Shown piece after piece: positions 20,980 through 33,100 of a DNA stretch of 64,000 nt. How positions within the stretch are numbered: position 1 is the first letter of the stretch; every line of letters begins with the position of its first letter. The position numbers and the translations under genes were made by a program. Source of the stretch: Luidia sarsii (Eukaryota > Echinodermata > Asteroidea > Paxillosida > Luidiidae). The notes beneath the pieces are model-generated. The model was not told the DNA's origin. It searched no databases and was given only the letters and a program-made list of their open reading frames with translations. Location of the stretch: NCBI GenBank assembly GCA_949987565.1, contig OX465112.1, positions 12,416,536 through 12,480,535 of the forward strand, in the 5' to 3' direction.

Positions 20980-23900
20980 ATATTGCCCATGAGACTCATT
21001 GGGGCCAGTAGAAGACACTTCTAGGCAAATTGCATCATTTAAAGCATTATGAAAAAAGTTTGATTTTTCTGGTCTAAAATTGGCCAAATTGACAAGGCTA
21101 CAAAAATTTTACGTCTTCAGATGTGCAAATTGGAACAATCAAAGCATTGGGGAAAAAGTTTGATTTTTCTGGTCCAAATTCGGCCAAAATGGCAAGGCTA
21201 AGCCTTTGTAATTTGTTAATTTTTTGACCAGAAACATATCTTCAGATGTGCTTGAAAATTGCTGAAGAGACTCCTGGGGACCAGTAAAACACATTTCTTG
21301 GCAAATTGCATCATTTAAAGCATCAGGGAAAATTTCTTGTCTGAAAATGGCCGAAATGGCAAGGCTAACCCCTTATCATTTTTTCATTTTTTGACCAAAG
21401 ATTTATATCTTCAGATGTGCTTGAAAGTTGCTCAGGAGACTCCTGGGGACCAGTAGAACACATTTCTAGGCAAATTGGAACATTCAAAGCATTGGGAAAA
21501 AGTTTGATTTTTCTGGTCCGAAAATGGCAAGGCTAACCTCTTGAAATTTTCTCATTTTTTGACAATTTTTTTATATCTTCAGATGTGCTTGAAAATTACT
21601 CAGGAGACTCATGGGGGCCAATAGAACATATTTCTATGCAAATGGGAACATTCAAAGCATAGGGGGAAAGTTTTTTATTTCTCACCCGAATTCGGCCAAA
21701 TTGGCAAGGCTAACCTTGAAATTTTCTCATTTTTTGACCACTTTTTTATATCTTCAGATGTGCTTGTAAATTGCTCAGGAGACTCCTGGGGACCAGTAGA
21801 ACACATTTCTTGGCAAATTGCGTCATTTAAAGCAGCAGGGAATTTTGTTTTTTTCTGGTCCGAAAGTCGCCGAAATGGCAAGGCTAACCCCTTATCATTT
21901 TTTTTTTTTTTTGACCAAAGATTTATGTCTTAAGATCTGCTTGAAAATTGCTCAGGAGACTCCTGGGGGCTAATAGTACATATTTCTTGGCAAATTGGAA
22001 CATTAAAAGCATTGGAAAAATTGATTTTTCTGGTCCGAATTCGGCCAAAATGGCAATGCTAACCCCTTGAATTTTTCTCATTTTTTGACCAAAGATTTAA
22101 CTCTTCAGATCTGCTTGAAAATTGCTCAGGAGACTTATGGGGGGCTAACAGTACATATTTCTTGGCAAATTGGAACATTCAAAGCTTTGGGGAAAAAGTT
22201 TGATTTTTCTGGTCCGAATTCGGCCAAAATAGCAAGGCTAACCCCTTGAAATTTTCTCATTTTTTGACAATTTTTTTATGTCTTCAGATCTGCTTAAAAT
22301 TTGCTCAGGAGACTCCTGGGGGCTAATAGTACATATTTCTTGGCAAATTGGAACATTAAAAGCATTGTGAAAAATTGATTTTTCTGGTCCGAATTTGGCC
22401 AAAATGGCAAGGCTAACCCCTTGAAATTTTCTCATTTTTTGACCAAAGATTTAACTCTTCAGATCTGCTTGAAAATTGCTCAGGAGACTCCTGGGGGCTA
22501 ACAGTACATATTTCCTGGCAAATTGGAACATTCAAAGCAATGAGGAAAAAGTTTGATTTTTCTGGTCCGAATTCTGCCATAATGGCAAGGCTTACCCCTT
22601 GAAATTTTCTCATTTTTTGACCAAAGATTTAACTCTTCAGATCTGCTTGAAAATTGCTCAGGAGACTCCTGGGGGCTAACAGTACATATTTCCTGGTAAA
22701 TTGGAACATTCAAAGCAATGAGGAAAAAGTTTGATTTTTCTGGTCCGAATTCTGCCATAATGGTAAGGCTTACCCCTTGAAATTTTCTCATTTTTTAAAC
22801 AAAAATCATGTCTTCAGAGGTGCTTAAAAATTGCTCTGGAGACTCCTGGGTGCCAATAGAACACATTTCTATGCAAATTGCAACATTCAAAGCATTGGGG
22901 GAAAAGTTTTATTTTTCTGTCCCGAATTCGGCCAAATTGGCAAGGCTAACCCCTTTAAATTTTCTCATTTTTTGACCAAAGATTTAACTCTTCAGATCTG
23001 CTTGAAAATTGCTCAGGAGACTCCTGGGGACCAGTAGAACACATTTCTAGGCAAATTGGAACATTCAAAGCATTGGGGAAAAAGTTTCATTTTTCTTGTC
23101 CTAAATCGGCCAAAATGGCAAGGCTAACCCCTTGAAATTTGTTCATTTTTGACAAGAATCTTATGTCTTCAGATGTGCTTGAAAATTGCTCAGGAGACTC
23201 CTGGGGACCAGTAGAACACATTTCTAGGCAAATTGGAACATTTAAAGCATTGTGGAAAAAGTTTGATTTTTCTGGTCCTAAATCGGTCAAAATGGCAAGG
23301 CTAACCCCTTGAAATTTGTTCATTTTTTGACCAGAATCTTATATCTTCAGATGTGCTTGAAAATTGCTCAAGAGACTCCTGGGGACCAGTAGAACACATT
23401 TCTAGGCAAATTCGAACATTTAAAGCATTGGGGAAAAAGTTTGATTTTTCTGGTCCTAAATCGGCCAAAATGGCAAGGCTAACCCCTTGAAATGTGTTCA
23501 TTTTTTGACCAGAATCTTATATCTTCAGATGTGCTTGAAAATTGCTCAAGAGACTCCTGGGGACCAGTAGAACACATTTCTAGGCAAATTCGAACATTTA
23601 AAGCATTGGGGAAAAAGTTAGATTTTTCTGGTCCTAAATCGGCCAAAAAAAGTTTTTCATTTTTTGACCAGAATCTTATGTCTTCAGATGTGCTTGAAAA
23701 TTGCTCAAGAGACTCATGGGGACCAGTAAAACACATTTCTTGGCAAATTGCGTCATTTAAAGCAGCAGGGAATTTTTATGATTTTTCTGGTCCGAAAGTG
23801 GACGAAATGGCAAGGCTTACCCCTTATAATTTTTTAAAAATTTTTACCAAATATTTATGTCTTCAGATCTGCTTGAAAATTTCTCAGGAGACTCCTGGAG

Positions 23901-25210
23901 GCCAGTAGAACGTATTTCTTGGCAAATTGGAACATTCAAAGCATTGGGGAAAAAAAAAATCTGGTCCGAATTCGGCCAAAATGGCAAGAGTAACCCCTTG
24001 AAATTTTCTCATTTTTTGACCAAAGTTTAAGTGTTCAGATCTGCTTGAAAAGAAAAAAAAATGCTCTGGAGACTCCTGGGGGCCAATAGAACATATTTCT
24101 ATGCAAATTGGAACTTTCAAAGCATTGGGGGAAAAGTTTGATTTTTCTGTCCCGAATTCGGCCAAATTGGCAAGGCTAACCCCTTGAAATTTTCTCATTT
24201 TTAATTTTTTTTTTATATCTTCAGATGTGCTTGTAAATTGCTCAGGAGACTCCTGGGGGCCAGTAGAACACATTTCTAGGCAAATTGGAACATTCAAAGC
24301 ATTGGGAAAAAGTTTGATTTTTCTGGTCCTAAATCGGCCAAAATGGCAAGGCTAACCCCTTGAAATGTGTTCATTTTTTGACCAGAATCTTATATCTTCA
24401 GATGTGCTTGAAAATTGCTCAAGAGACTCCTGGGGACCAGTAGAACACATTTCTAGGCAAATTCGAACATTTAAAGCATTGGGGAAAAAGTTAGATTTTT
24501 CTGGTCCTAAATCGGCCAAAAAAAGTTTTTCATTTTTTGACCAGAATCTTATGTCTTCAGATGTGCTTGAAAATTGCTCAAGAGACTCATGGGGACCAGT
24601 AAAACACATTTCTTGGCAAATTGCGTCATTTAAAGCAGCAGGGAATTTTTATGATTTTTCTGGTCCGAAAGTGGACGAAATGGCAAGGCTTACCCCTTAT
24701 AATTTTTTAAAAAATTTTACCAAATATTTATGTCTTCAGATCTGCTTGAAAATTTCTCAGGAGACTCCTGGAGGCCAGTAGAACGTATTTCTTGGCAAAT
24801 TGGAACATTCAAAGCATTGGGGAAAAAAAAATCTGGTCCGAATTCGGCCAAAATGGCAAGAGTAACCCCTTGAAATTTTCTCATTTTTTGACCAAAGTTT
24901 AAGTGTTCAGATCTGCTTGAAAAGAAAAAAAAATGCTCTGGAGACTCCTGGGGGCCAATAGAACATATTTCTATGCAAATTGGAACTTTCAAAGCATTGG
25001 GGGAAAAGTTTGATTTTTCTGTCCCGAATTCGGCCAAATTGGCAAGGCTAACCCCTTGAAATTTTCTCATTTTTAATTTTTTTTTTATATCTTCAGATGT
25101 GCTTGTAAATTGCTCAGGAGACTCCTGGGGGCCAGTAGAACGCATTTCTAGGCAAATTGGAACATTCAAAGCATTGGGGAAAAGTTTCATTTTTCTGGTC
25201 TAAATTTGGG
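20980..25210. repeat. Satellite array, ~176-bp monomer, about 24 copies
   Basis: Each monomer carries CTTCAGAT(C/G)TGCTTGAAA, CAGGAGACTCCTGGGG, GGCAAATTGGAACATTCAAAG and CCGAATTCGGCCAAAATGGC. Spacing of the first motif is mostly 170-180 bp, sometimes about 158. Monomers vary by point changes and A-run length. Several frames stay open on both strands because the monomer has few stops. Confidence 0.92.
23440..25190. repeat. 873-bp higher-order duplication in the satellite
   Basis: About five monomers from ~23440 recur from ~24313 with an offset of 873 bases and only a few differences (for example the T/A run at 23834 against 24707, and the A-run lengths at 23947 and 24822). Individual monomers differ much more, so this is a recent block duplication. 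Confidence 0.85.
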
Positions 25211-25554
25211 TCTTAAGCCGTGTTCCCACTGGACTTTTTCTACCGCGGCCACGCGGTAACTGACCGCCAGGACTTTTTTTTACGCCGACGGAATGTTTAT
25301 TCGCCGTGCAGCGAGGAGAATGTCCGATTATTGAGGGTGCTGTGTACAGTAACATTTGCCCTGATGGGAGGGATATGACGTACTTTTCGCGCTGAAATCG
25401 TAACGTTGTATAGTCAGCTACCGACATTAGTACTACTGCCACTGGGTACAATACGCCACATTGTATTTTGATTGATTTAAATCAAGCAATTTTTCCATTA
25501 CTGAATCCTTTTGAATGTGAAATTTGATATAATATACATCCATGGGATGCAACA

Positions 25555-26460
25555 GTACATTTTTCTTCTTCAAATTACCAAGTACAAACCCAACCAATAA
25601 GTATCTGAAATTTGAACGAAAAATCGTCTGGTGCACATGGCGTGTCGTGGGTGTTCCAGGGTCTGTAACCTCAAGGTTGCAGGTTCGATCCCAGGGGATG
25701 TAACGTAAAATTTTTCTTCTTCAAATTACCAAGTACAAACCCAACCTATAAGTATCTGAAAATTCGACCAAACGTCAACTGGGGCGCATGGCGTGTCGTG
25801 GGTGTCCCAGGGTCTGTAACCTCAAGGTTGCAGGTTCGATCCCTGGGGATGTAACGTAAAATTTTTCTTCTTCAAATTACCAAGTACAAACCCAACCTAT
25901 AAGTATCTGAAAATTCGACCAAACGTCAACTGGGGCGCATGGCGTGTCGTGGGTGTCCCAGGGTCTGTAACCTCAAGGTTGCAGGTTCGATCCCTGGGGA
26001 TGTAACGTAACATTTTTCTTCTTCAAATTACAAAGTACAAACTCACCTGTAAGTATCTGAAATTTCGACCAAAACTCAACTGGGGCGCATGGCTTGTCAT
26101 GGGTGTCCCAGGGTCTGTAACTTCAAGGTTGCAGGTTCGATCCCCGGGGATGTAACCTAACATTTTTCTTCTTCAAATTACAAAGTACAAACCCATCCTA
26201 TAAGTATCTGAAAATTCGACCAAAAGTCAACTGGGGCGCATGGCGTGTCGTGTGTGTCCCAGGGTCTGTAACTTCAAGGTTGCAGGTTCGATCCCCAGGG
26301 ATGTAACGTAACATTTTTCTTCTTCAAATTACTAAGTACAAACCCAACCTATAAGTATCTGAAATTTCGACCAAAAGTCAACTGGTGCGAATGGCGTGTC
26401 GTGGGTGTCCCAGGTTCTGTAACCTCAAGGTTGCAGGTTCGATCCCCAGGGAAGTCGAGT
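25555..26460 (+). repeat. Tandem array of six ~155-bp tRNA-like units
   Basis: Each unit holds CATGGCGTGTCGTGGGTGTC, CAGGGTCTGTAACCTCAAGG, then TTGCAGGTTCGATCCC, whose GGTTCGATCCC is a perfect B-box-type pol III promoter sequence, followed by a spacer with TTCTTCTTCAAATTACCAAG and ATAAGTATCTGAAA. B-boxes fall near 25686, 25842, 25998, 26152, 26297 and 26447. No intact cloverleaf could be drawn with confidence. Confidence 0.8.
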
Positions 26461-26540
26461 CTTGAATTTAATGTTTTTTAATTCAATTAAGGTAACCGAA
26501 GGTTTAAATAGATTGGTTTTTTAGGGGTGGGTGGGCGGGA

Positions 26541-26740
26541 CTCATGAGGCTAGAGGTTCAGTGGCTCGACTGGGAACCTCAAGGCCGAGGGTTCGATCCC
26601 GGGTGGATGCAGGTCTTCCCAGAAACCCAGGCCTCCCCAGATCAACCGGCCTCCCCCGATCACCCGGCCTCTCCAGAAACCATGGCCTCCCCAGATCACC
26701 AACCCGCGGCGGTTCGGAGACCTGTGGCACCCCCTCTACC
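26541..26740 (+). repeat. tRNA-like piece followed by a short minisatellite
   Basis: GAGGTTCAGTGGCTCGACTG and GAGGGTTCGATCCCGGG are A- and B-box-like. Then come about five copies of a ~20-bp CTCCCCAGATCACCCGG-type unit. Confidence 0.6.
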
Positions 26741-26835
26741 CCACTAGATAAAATAAAATAAAATGGAATTTTACCCTTTTTAAGACAGGTTAGATGTCGA
26801 AAAAAAAGTTAAAAGGCATTCTTTATTTAATTTGA

Positions 26836-26935
26836 AACTCGAACAAGGACCCTGACATCGCCAGGACTCGAACTCGGGTCACCAAGTTAGAAGATCGAGA
26901 GTGTATCCGCTACACCAACACGTCCTTCTTACTTA
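26836..26935 (-). repeat. tRNA-derived element, copy 1
   Basis: Minus strand reads GGTGTAGCGGATACAC (A-box-like) and CCGAGTTCGAGTCCTGG (B-box). The acceptor and T stems have mismatches, so this is a tRNA relic or SINE head, not a working tRNA gene. Confidence 0.6.
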
Positions 26936-27002
26936 AAAAAATTGGAACTAATATATGAAGCATCGTATTGAAAGTTAAAAGAAAATATATAAGTACAAAC
27001 AA

Positions 27003-27095
27003 AACAAGGACCCTGACATCGCCAGGACTCGAACTCGGGTCACCAACTAGAAGTTAGAGAATGTATCCGCTACACCAGAACACGTCCTTCTTAAA
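27003..27095 (-). repeat. tRNA-derived element, copy 2
   Basis: Near-identical to the copy ~167 bases to its left, with the same flanking GACCCTGACATCGCCAGGAC. Also degenerate. Confidence 0.6.
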
Positions 27096-28068
27096 AAAAT
27101 TTGAACTAATATATAAAGCATTGTACTGAAAGTTAAAAGAAAATATATAATTACAAACAATATATAAGTACAAAAATTGCTATCGACAGTATGTCAACAG
27201 TATGTCAACTACATGTACAAGTATGAATGAAGTTTCAAATACAAAATTTACCATCGTGATTTTTAAAGTGAAATTGACATGTTTTCTTAAGTCCCATTTT
27301 GTGGGTACCATAAAACAATTAACAAATTTAGCCAAACACGAGCAGAATGTGTTTTAATGTTATGGCAATGAATATCCTCTCAGTGAGATGGATCTACAGG
27401 GAACTTGGCCAATCGTTTGGATCTGAATCTCCAAAATACTAAAAGTGACATTGTAAATGAAAACATATATGAGTTATTAATGTACTTGAAACAAACGAAT
27501 GACACAGGAAACATGTTAATTTACTGTACAGAGGAATATTCTTATTTCAATCTCACCATCCACTGACCATCTATGAAATGTCATTAAAACCAGAGTAGAG
27601 CATAGTTAAAATTCATTCAAACACATCATGAATTACTGCACCAATACCTTGTCTTCATATGTCGACCTCTTAACCCTAAACCCTTGTTGAAGAACGCAAA
27701 TGAAACCTCTTGAAACTGTATGAAGTGGTTAAGGTAAAATTTCTTTTAAATGCATCTTACATAGATCAAAATAAAATGTCCTTCCTAGTCTCCCTCAAAG
27801 TATTCCCACGGTTTTTGATTGAACATAATTACAGAACTGCAACATTGTATAGAGCTTAATGGCTACACACAGCTTCACTAACACGTGTAAAAGTGTTTGT
27901 AGATCGAGAGTTCGAGACTATACGCAATCCCCACGCATAATTCTACTAGTGATCAAAGCGAAAAGACATAAATATGTGTGGAGGCCGGCTGGGGACTGCT
28001 GGTGGATGCAGGGAATGAAACCACACCCACCAACACATCGGGGATTCGAGGATACCCCTGGTGTTATT

Positions 28069-28960
28069 CTGTAATCAGCAAGCGTTGCACGACGAGCGAC
28101 CTAGGAGGGACAGGCACATTGTTGGGAATCAATCTAACAATTACAATGACAAAGAAAAGGGAGAAAAATAAAGCACCAGTCAGACCCTAGGCAAATAATG
28201 AAATATATGTCAATCAATCATAAATATCTTGGAGAGGGTTACCTACGAGAAGGAGTTACCAGTGGGTAAGGCCCAACTTCATTGCAAAACTCTCTTCGAT
28301 TTATATAATTCATTAAGAAAACAAAAATCAAGAATTTCTTAAGTCAGAGAAATGACAAAGGAATATCTCATTCTGCCATTTACCAGTGATAAATTACTCT
28401 ATACAGTTACGTAGTGACTGTGGGTCAGTTACACGCTGTATGAAATGAGGGATTGCTCTCTGAAAACACTAATTTCAGGGATTAAATCCAATAATTGAAA
28501 TTCTGGGGCTACATCATTGAAAAACTGTTGTTATCTAAGTAATGTGATGACCTAGAAATTAAAGACAACACTCTCAGGAATTGGTATAATTATACACACA
28601 AAATAATCAAATTACGGACGTATCGGAGCTTTGGACCAGAAATGGTGGTAAGCATACGAAATTATTACAATCTGACAAGACACACAACGCCACATACTGT
28701 CTCAACTTGGCCGCAAGAGGGCCTCCATTAACTTTGCCTCGCAACGGAAAACGGGACGTAAAATCATAGTTTATTCCAAGTTTGCACGAAAATACCCAGT
28801 CCATCTATCTTTTTATTTATGCTATGGTTCCTAGTTTTACAAAATATTCCCTTTTTATTGGTGGTGCTATGAGATAAAAGAAGAATTTTACCTGTAATCA
28901 GCAAGCGGTGCACGACGAGCGACGAAGGCGGGACAGGCACATTGTTGGGAATGGCGTGTC
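28069..28960 (+). repeat. 60-bp direct repeat flanking ~760 bp
   Basis: CTGTAATCAGCAAGCG..TGCACGACGAGCGAC..GGGACAGGCACATTGTTGGG occurs at 28069-28131 and 28890-28952 with few differences. The stretch between holds no gene. Confidence 0.7.
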
Positions 28961-29203
28961 GTCTCTTGGTGGCGCTGTTGCGCGACCACTTGATGGCATT
29001 TGCTATCTTTACATCCTTACATTAGAATTATGCAAATAATTATAATATTTTGTTGCACACATTAAGTTATACAATTTTTAAAATGTCTATTACTATTTTT
29101 AGTTAAAATTGCAATGATTGAAAAGCCTAAATTGACTAATCAGACGGGGTTGTCTCCGTTGCGATGTCACACCCCCACAATAATCGGCGGCCCCTTCGAA
29201 AAG

Positions 29204-29249
29204 ATGGCGGGTTGCGGGAACGATTTTCCCCTCTTTATGAAACTCGTAG
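29204..29249 (+). CDS. Candidate first coding exon of an unidentified gene
   Basis: AAAAGATGGCGG gives an ATG in good context with CpG-rich sequence before it. 46 bases read MAGCGNDFPLFMKLV and end at a consensus donor (TAG/GTGAGTAG), phase 1. Not recognised. It lies inside the segment bounded by inverted repeats, so it may be a captured or duplicated gene fragment. Confidence 0.4.
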
Positions 29250-29465
29250 GTGAGTAGCGCATAGGTAATTGTAGGTTGTTTTTAACACCCAATCAGATAA
29301 GCCAACATTTTTCTGTGGTTTGCATTCCCCCCTTTAACTTTTAAGTCATGGTTTCTTCTACTAAGTGCAACTACGACTACGAGTGGTAGTACTGAGTAGT
29401 AGTACGATGTCCGGGTTTGAGGTGAATGATGATCTGCCGGCTCTCGCTCTTTAATTGTTCTTCAG

Positions 29466-29567
29466 TATTTTCATTGGGATCAGAGCCAGTTAAAAACCCG
29501 ACAAAATCAATCAAACTTGTCATATTAACCGATTTCACGGAGCTTGAAGACGAGAAGTACAGCACAC
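29466..29567 (+). CDS. Candidate second exon of the same unidentified gene
   Basis: A good acceptor (CTCTTTAATTGTTCTTCAG) lies 216 bases after the previous donor. In the matching phase it reads VFSLGSEPVKNPTKSIKLVI, LTDFTELEDEKYST. A possible donor GTATAAGT follows. If read through, the frame stops at a TGA about 40 bases on (near 29606). The composition looks coding, but no family is recognised and no third exon was found. Confidence 0.4.
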
Positions 29568-29800
29568 GTATAAGTATACAGTGTACAATTACAAATGAAA
29601 GATCATGAATGGTACTATGTACATGTATGTATACACATGTACTGTTCATGTACTGTACAGTACTGGCGTGTTGGCGTCAGGGAACCATACCACCACTTTC
29701 TCGCTCCCGCTAGCCATTTCTGTGCAGTGGTGACGTAACACAGGAAGCTGCTCTGTTCATAGCGTTTTACAGCGCGGTCGCGGTAGTTTAACTTGACAGG

Positions 29801-30013
29801 GCTGTTCCCACTAGACTTTTTAGCGGCCCTGTTAAGTTACCGTGGCTGAGCGGAAATCTTCCGCGACTCCTCTTGCCCTGTTAGTTTTACATCACGGTAG
29901 CGGTAACTTGACAGGGACGTCAGTTTACCGAGCGTCCACACTGAACTTAATTTTGTCATTCTTCCGCTCAGCCTCGGTAGTTTGACGAAATGAAGTCCAG
30001 TGGGAACACGGCT
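29801..30013. mobile_element. Possible 213-bp MITE at the right end of the insertion
   Basis: Starts GCTGTTCCCACTAGACTTTT and ends AGTCCAGTGGGAACACGGCT, imperfect inverted termini. The inside has several inverted repeats around GGTAACTTGACAGGG. Confidence 0.5.
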
Positions 30014-30170
30014 CATGGCTTGTCATTTTTTTCATTTTTTGACTAAAAATGTATGTCTTCAGATGTGCTTGAAAATTGCCCAGAAGACTCCTGGGGGGCC
30101 AGTAGAACACATTTCTAGGTATATTGGAACATTCAAAGCATCAGGAAAAAAATATGCTTGAAAATTGCTC
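30014..30170. repeat. Isolated satellite monomer right of the insertion
   Basis: One diverged monomer (GTATGTCTTCAGATGTGCTT, AAGACTCCTGGGG, GGAACATTCAAAGCATC) resumes just after the right terminal repeat of the inserted segment. Confidence 0.8.
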
Positions 30171-33100
30171 GGGTCTGCTAGTCAAAGCTCCACTATGTAT
30201 TTGAAACAAACAATAGTCAAATTAATGAAACTGCAAATTCAATAAACTGCACGAAATCATGAAACTGATCATCTTCCCTAACCAAGGCAGACATTCAGAA
30301 GCAAATTTCTGTCTTCATGAGGGCCTACTGTGCAAGGACCATACCAAGACAAGACACATTGAAATAAATCACACACGACAGAGACCATGCCATTTTCAGA
30401 TTCATATTTTTTTTCCTCATTTAACAATTTTATAGTAATACGTTCTAGCAAGCCAAGCCATGCATACAGATAGTTTTCAATTTTTTGTTTTTTGTTTATT
30501 TTTGTTTATCTCTGATAAAATAGGGTGCATGTATTCACATATTTTCAACTGTACATAGCTTTGTGTTGTATCTGGATGGAGATTTAAGCTTGTGGTGCCA
30601 CTCTGTCACCCCATCCACACCCATTTTATTTTCCTTTTTAAAGCCTGACTTAATTAATCTATTTTCTTTCATATAAAAATAACACTATATGACGTATATA
30701 CAGCACAGCTACACCAATGATATGGAGAATCAGGAGAAAAAAAACACCACTTCACTTCACCCAGAATGCATTGCAGCATTACCCAGAATGCATTGTGGCA
30801 TTACCCAGAATGCCCTGCATTCCTGCCATGGATCAAGGTGAAATATGGCCGAGTATCTCTTTTTTTTTATCTCTCTTTGAGCTAAATTTTTTTTTGAGAA
30901 ATTATCCTTAATTATTTCAAAGTTCTACATGTACAAACACTATAAAGGCAATCTCACACAGTCTCACCCGCCCTCAATCACACAGAAAAATGAAACAAAA
31001 AAATTTCTAATCTCAAAACCACCAATTCTAATGATAGACCTGTTATTCTCAACAGTGACCGACGTCATACGACACCAATCTACTGTGCCACACAGGACAC
31101 ATTTTCAGTTTGCATGTATGGCAATTTTAACTTTTGTACATATATTTCCTCCCTCACTAGAAAAAAAACCCCAGTATTAAATCAATGTACATGTACATAC
31201 ATACACACTACACACTCTTCATATACAATATTTTGTACAAAGTAATTCAAGGGCACTTAGCTGAATTACATTTTCAGTTTCTTTCCTTTTGTTTTCATCA
31301 ATCCACGAATCCTGACAAGATTCCTCTTTTATCTTGATGGCACTCTGTTTGAGACCTTTAGCGAATGAATCCTGGATCCATCTGGGTCCAAAACAATTGA
31401 ATAATACATTGTTCATGTACACTGTAGGCCTTGTGAAAAAAAAATAAAGGCGCTAAAGATGCAGTGGTCTAATGTATGAAAAGTAAAAAAAAAAAAAAAA
31501 AAAGAGAAAAATTCAAAGGTATTTTGTGGGTGTTACTTGATGAAAGAGAAGCACACATTTTGTAATCATAATGCAGGCGATATTTTGGACTTAACTCGGG
31601 CAGAATTCTCCCCATTGGTGATACCAACTGGTGTGCGTCATAACTAAATTGTGGTCAAAGAAATATACAGCAATTCACTTCAACTGAAATTTCCTCTTGG
31701 GCACGTTAAAAAAATTGTAATTCATCAACACTTAAAAAAGAAACCCAAACAAATTGAATGCGTCATAGCTTTTCCTCCATTCAAATATCTAACACAAAAC
31801 TGTCAATACCAAACTTTGCAGTTGTACAAAAAAATATGGAATGTCAAATTTCATAAAGAATTCATCTTTCAACCCCCATTCCGTTAAGGGACAGGAATTA
31901 ATCAAGTTAAAATCTTATAAAAAAAAATTGGAAAAGAAACAAAATAAATTAACAGTATCTCACAAAAACTTCACTACATGTACTTCAAACAACACCCAAC
32001 GTAGCGACTATCTTACTGAGTTCTAATCACTTTTGGACTCCTTATCTACAATTTGAAGAGGACACTGCCGTTGTGAGAAATGACGCTCTTTGCTTATACA
32101 AAAATCACTTGATGAACATGAAGTATCCAAAAAATGTTCACTTCATTCAGCAGAACAGATCTGGTATCTGCCTACCATCCGGAATATTTTTTTGTCTTTT
32201 TTTTTGTTCACAACAGAAACCATCACATCTAAATTTTCAAGTCAACACTTGTCTGGCACAGAAACAATCAATCCAATATTTAAAGTCAAAGACAACTTCG
32301 AAAAAACGGTTGCACTGAGGGTCAGAACGCATATCCAAAGTGCAAATACGATGAATACTGAATAGACATTTTTTTTTCTTCCACAAAACATTCACATTCA
32401 ACACATCCAAACCATGAAAGGAAAGAGATCCAACATTCTCAAAGGTGATCTGACTGATGACTACAGACAGTTAAAAACGGAATTGATCACAAAACTGGAT
32501 GACGTGTTTTTTTTTCTCTCCACTACTTTTCACCAAATCTGCACCAGCGAAAACCAACAACATGGCACAATGTAGAATACATTTCAAAAACTGAAATCAG
32601 CTCATGAACATCAAACTGAATTCTCTGATTCCTAACATCCATCTCTAAAAAAAAAACCAACTCAGCAATCATCTGCTTCCTGTATTCCCCCCAAAATGAG
32701 AGGAAAAAAGGACTTCTAAAAAGTCTGAGATAATTTTGTCTCACGTGGTGACCATTTCATTTACAGTAATCTCCTAAGGTCCATCTTGGACGGGCAGACA
32801 AAGTAAGCAACTTCATGGTTGTCTCTCAAATCAAATCCTATCGATTATCCTCTCAATGTCCATTGCAATGTTTGAATCCTGCTCGGGTGGTCCTGATGTT
32901 TGCCAAAATAACAGCCGTCCATCTCAAATTCATTCTTACCAAATCATTTTTCCTTTCTGAACTTGTCCTGGAAAAAGTCACTTCACCTATGCATTTCATT
33001 GGATTCCATCCAATATTCCAATCACTTACAGAGTCCAAGGAGACATCTGAATCAGCACAAAAGCTACCCGAACAAATGTCACCGGAACTAGCTCGCTTCA

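Larger units (their letters stand above)
25214..30013. mobile_element. 4.8 kb segment bounded by terminal inverted repeats, inserted in the satellite
   Basis: The left end (AGCCGTGTTCCCACTGGACT from 25215) and right end (AGTCCAGTGGGAACACGGCT, 29994-30013) are inverted copies of at least 20 bp facing outward. Satellite sequence stops inside a monomer at ~25210 and resumes at nearly the same monomer position at 30014. The left end follows TTAA (25213-25216); no clear target duplication is seen on the right. No transposase-like frame inside, so it would be non-autonomous. Alternative: the right 213 bp (29801-30013) is a separate MITE, since a TIR-like GCTGTTCCCACTAGAC lies at ~29803. Confidence 0.6.

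Noticed and set aside
22238..25190. Repeated frames on both strands such as KFQGVSLAILAEFGPEKSNF
   Set aside because: They are translated satellite monomers. The openness follows from the repeat, and both strands are open alike.
25555..26460. CRISPR-like or tRNA-gene cluster
   Set aside because: The repeat is the full ~155-bp unit with no unique spacers, and no intact cloverleaf. Eukaryotic context.
26836..27095. Working tRNA genes on the minus strand
   Set aside because: A- and B-boxes are present, but acceptor and T stems have mismatches and the anticodon stem does not pair.
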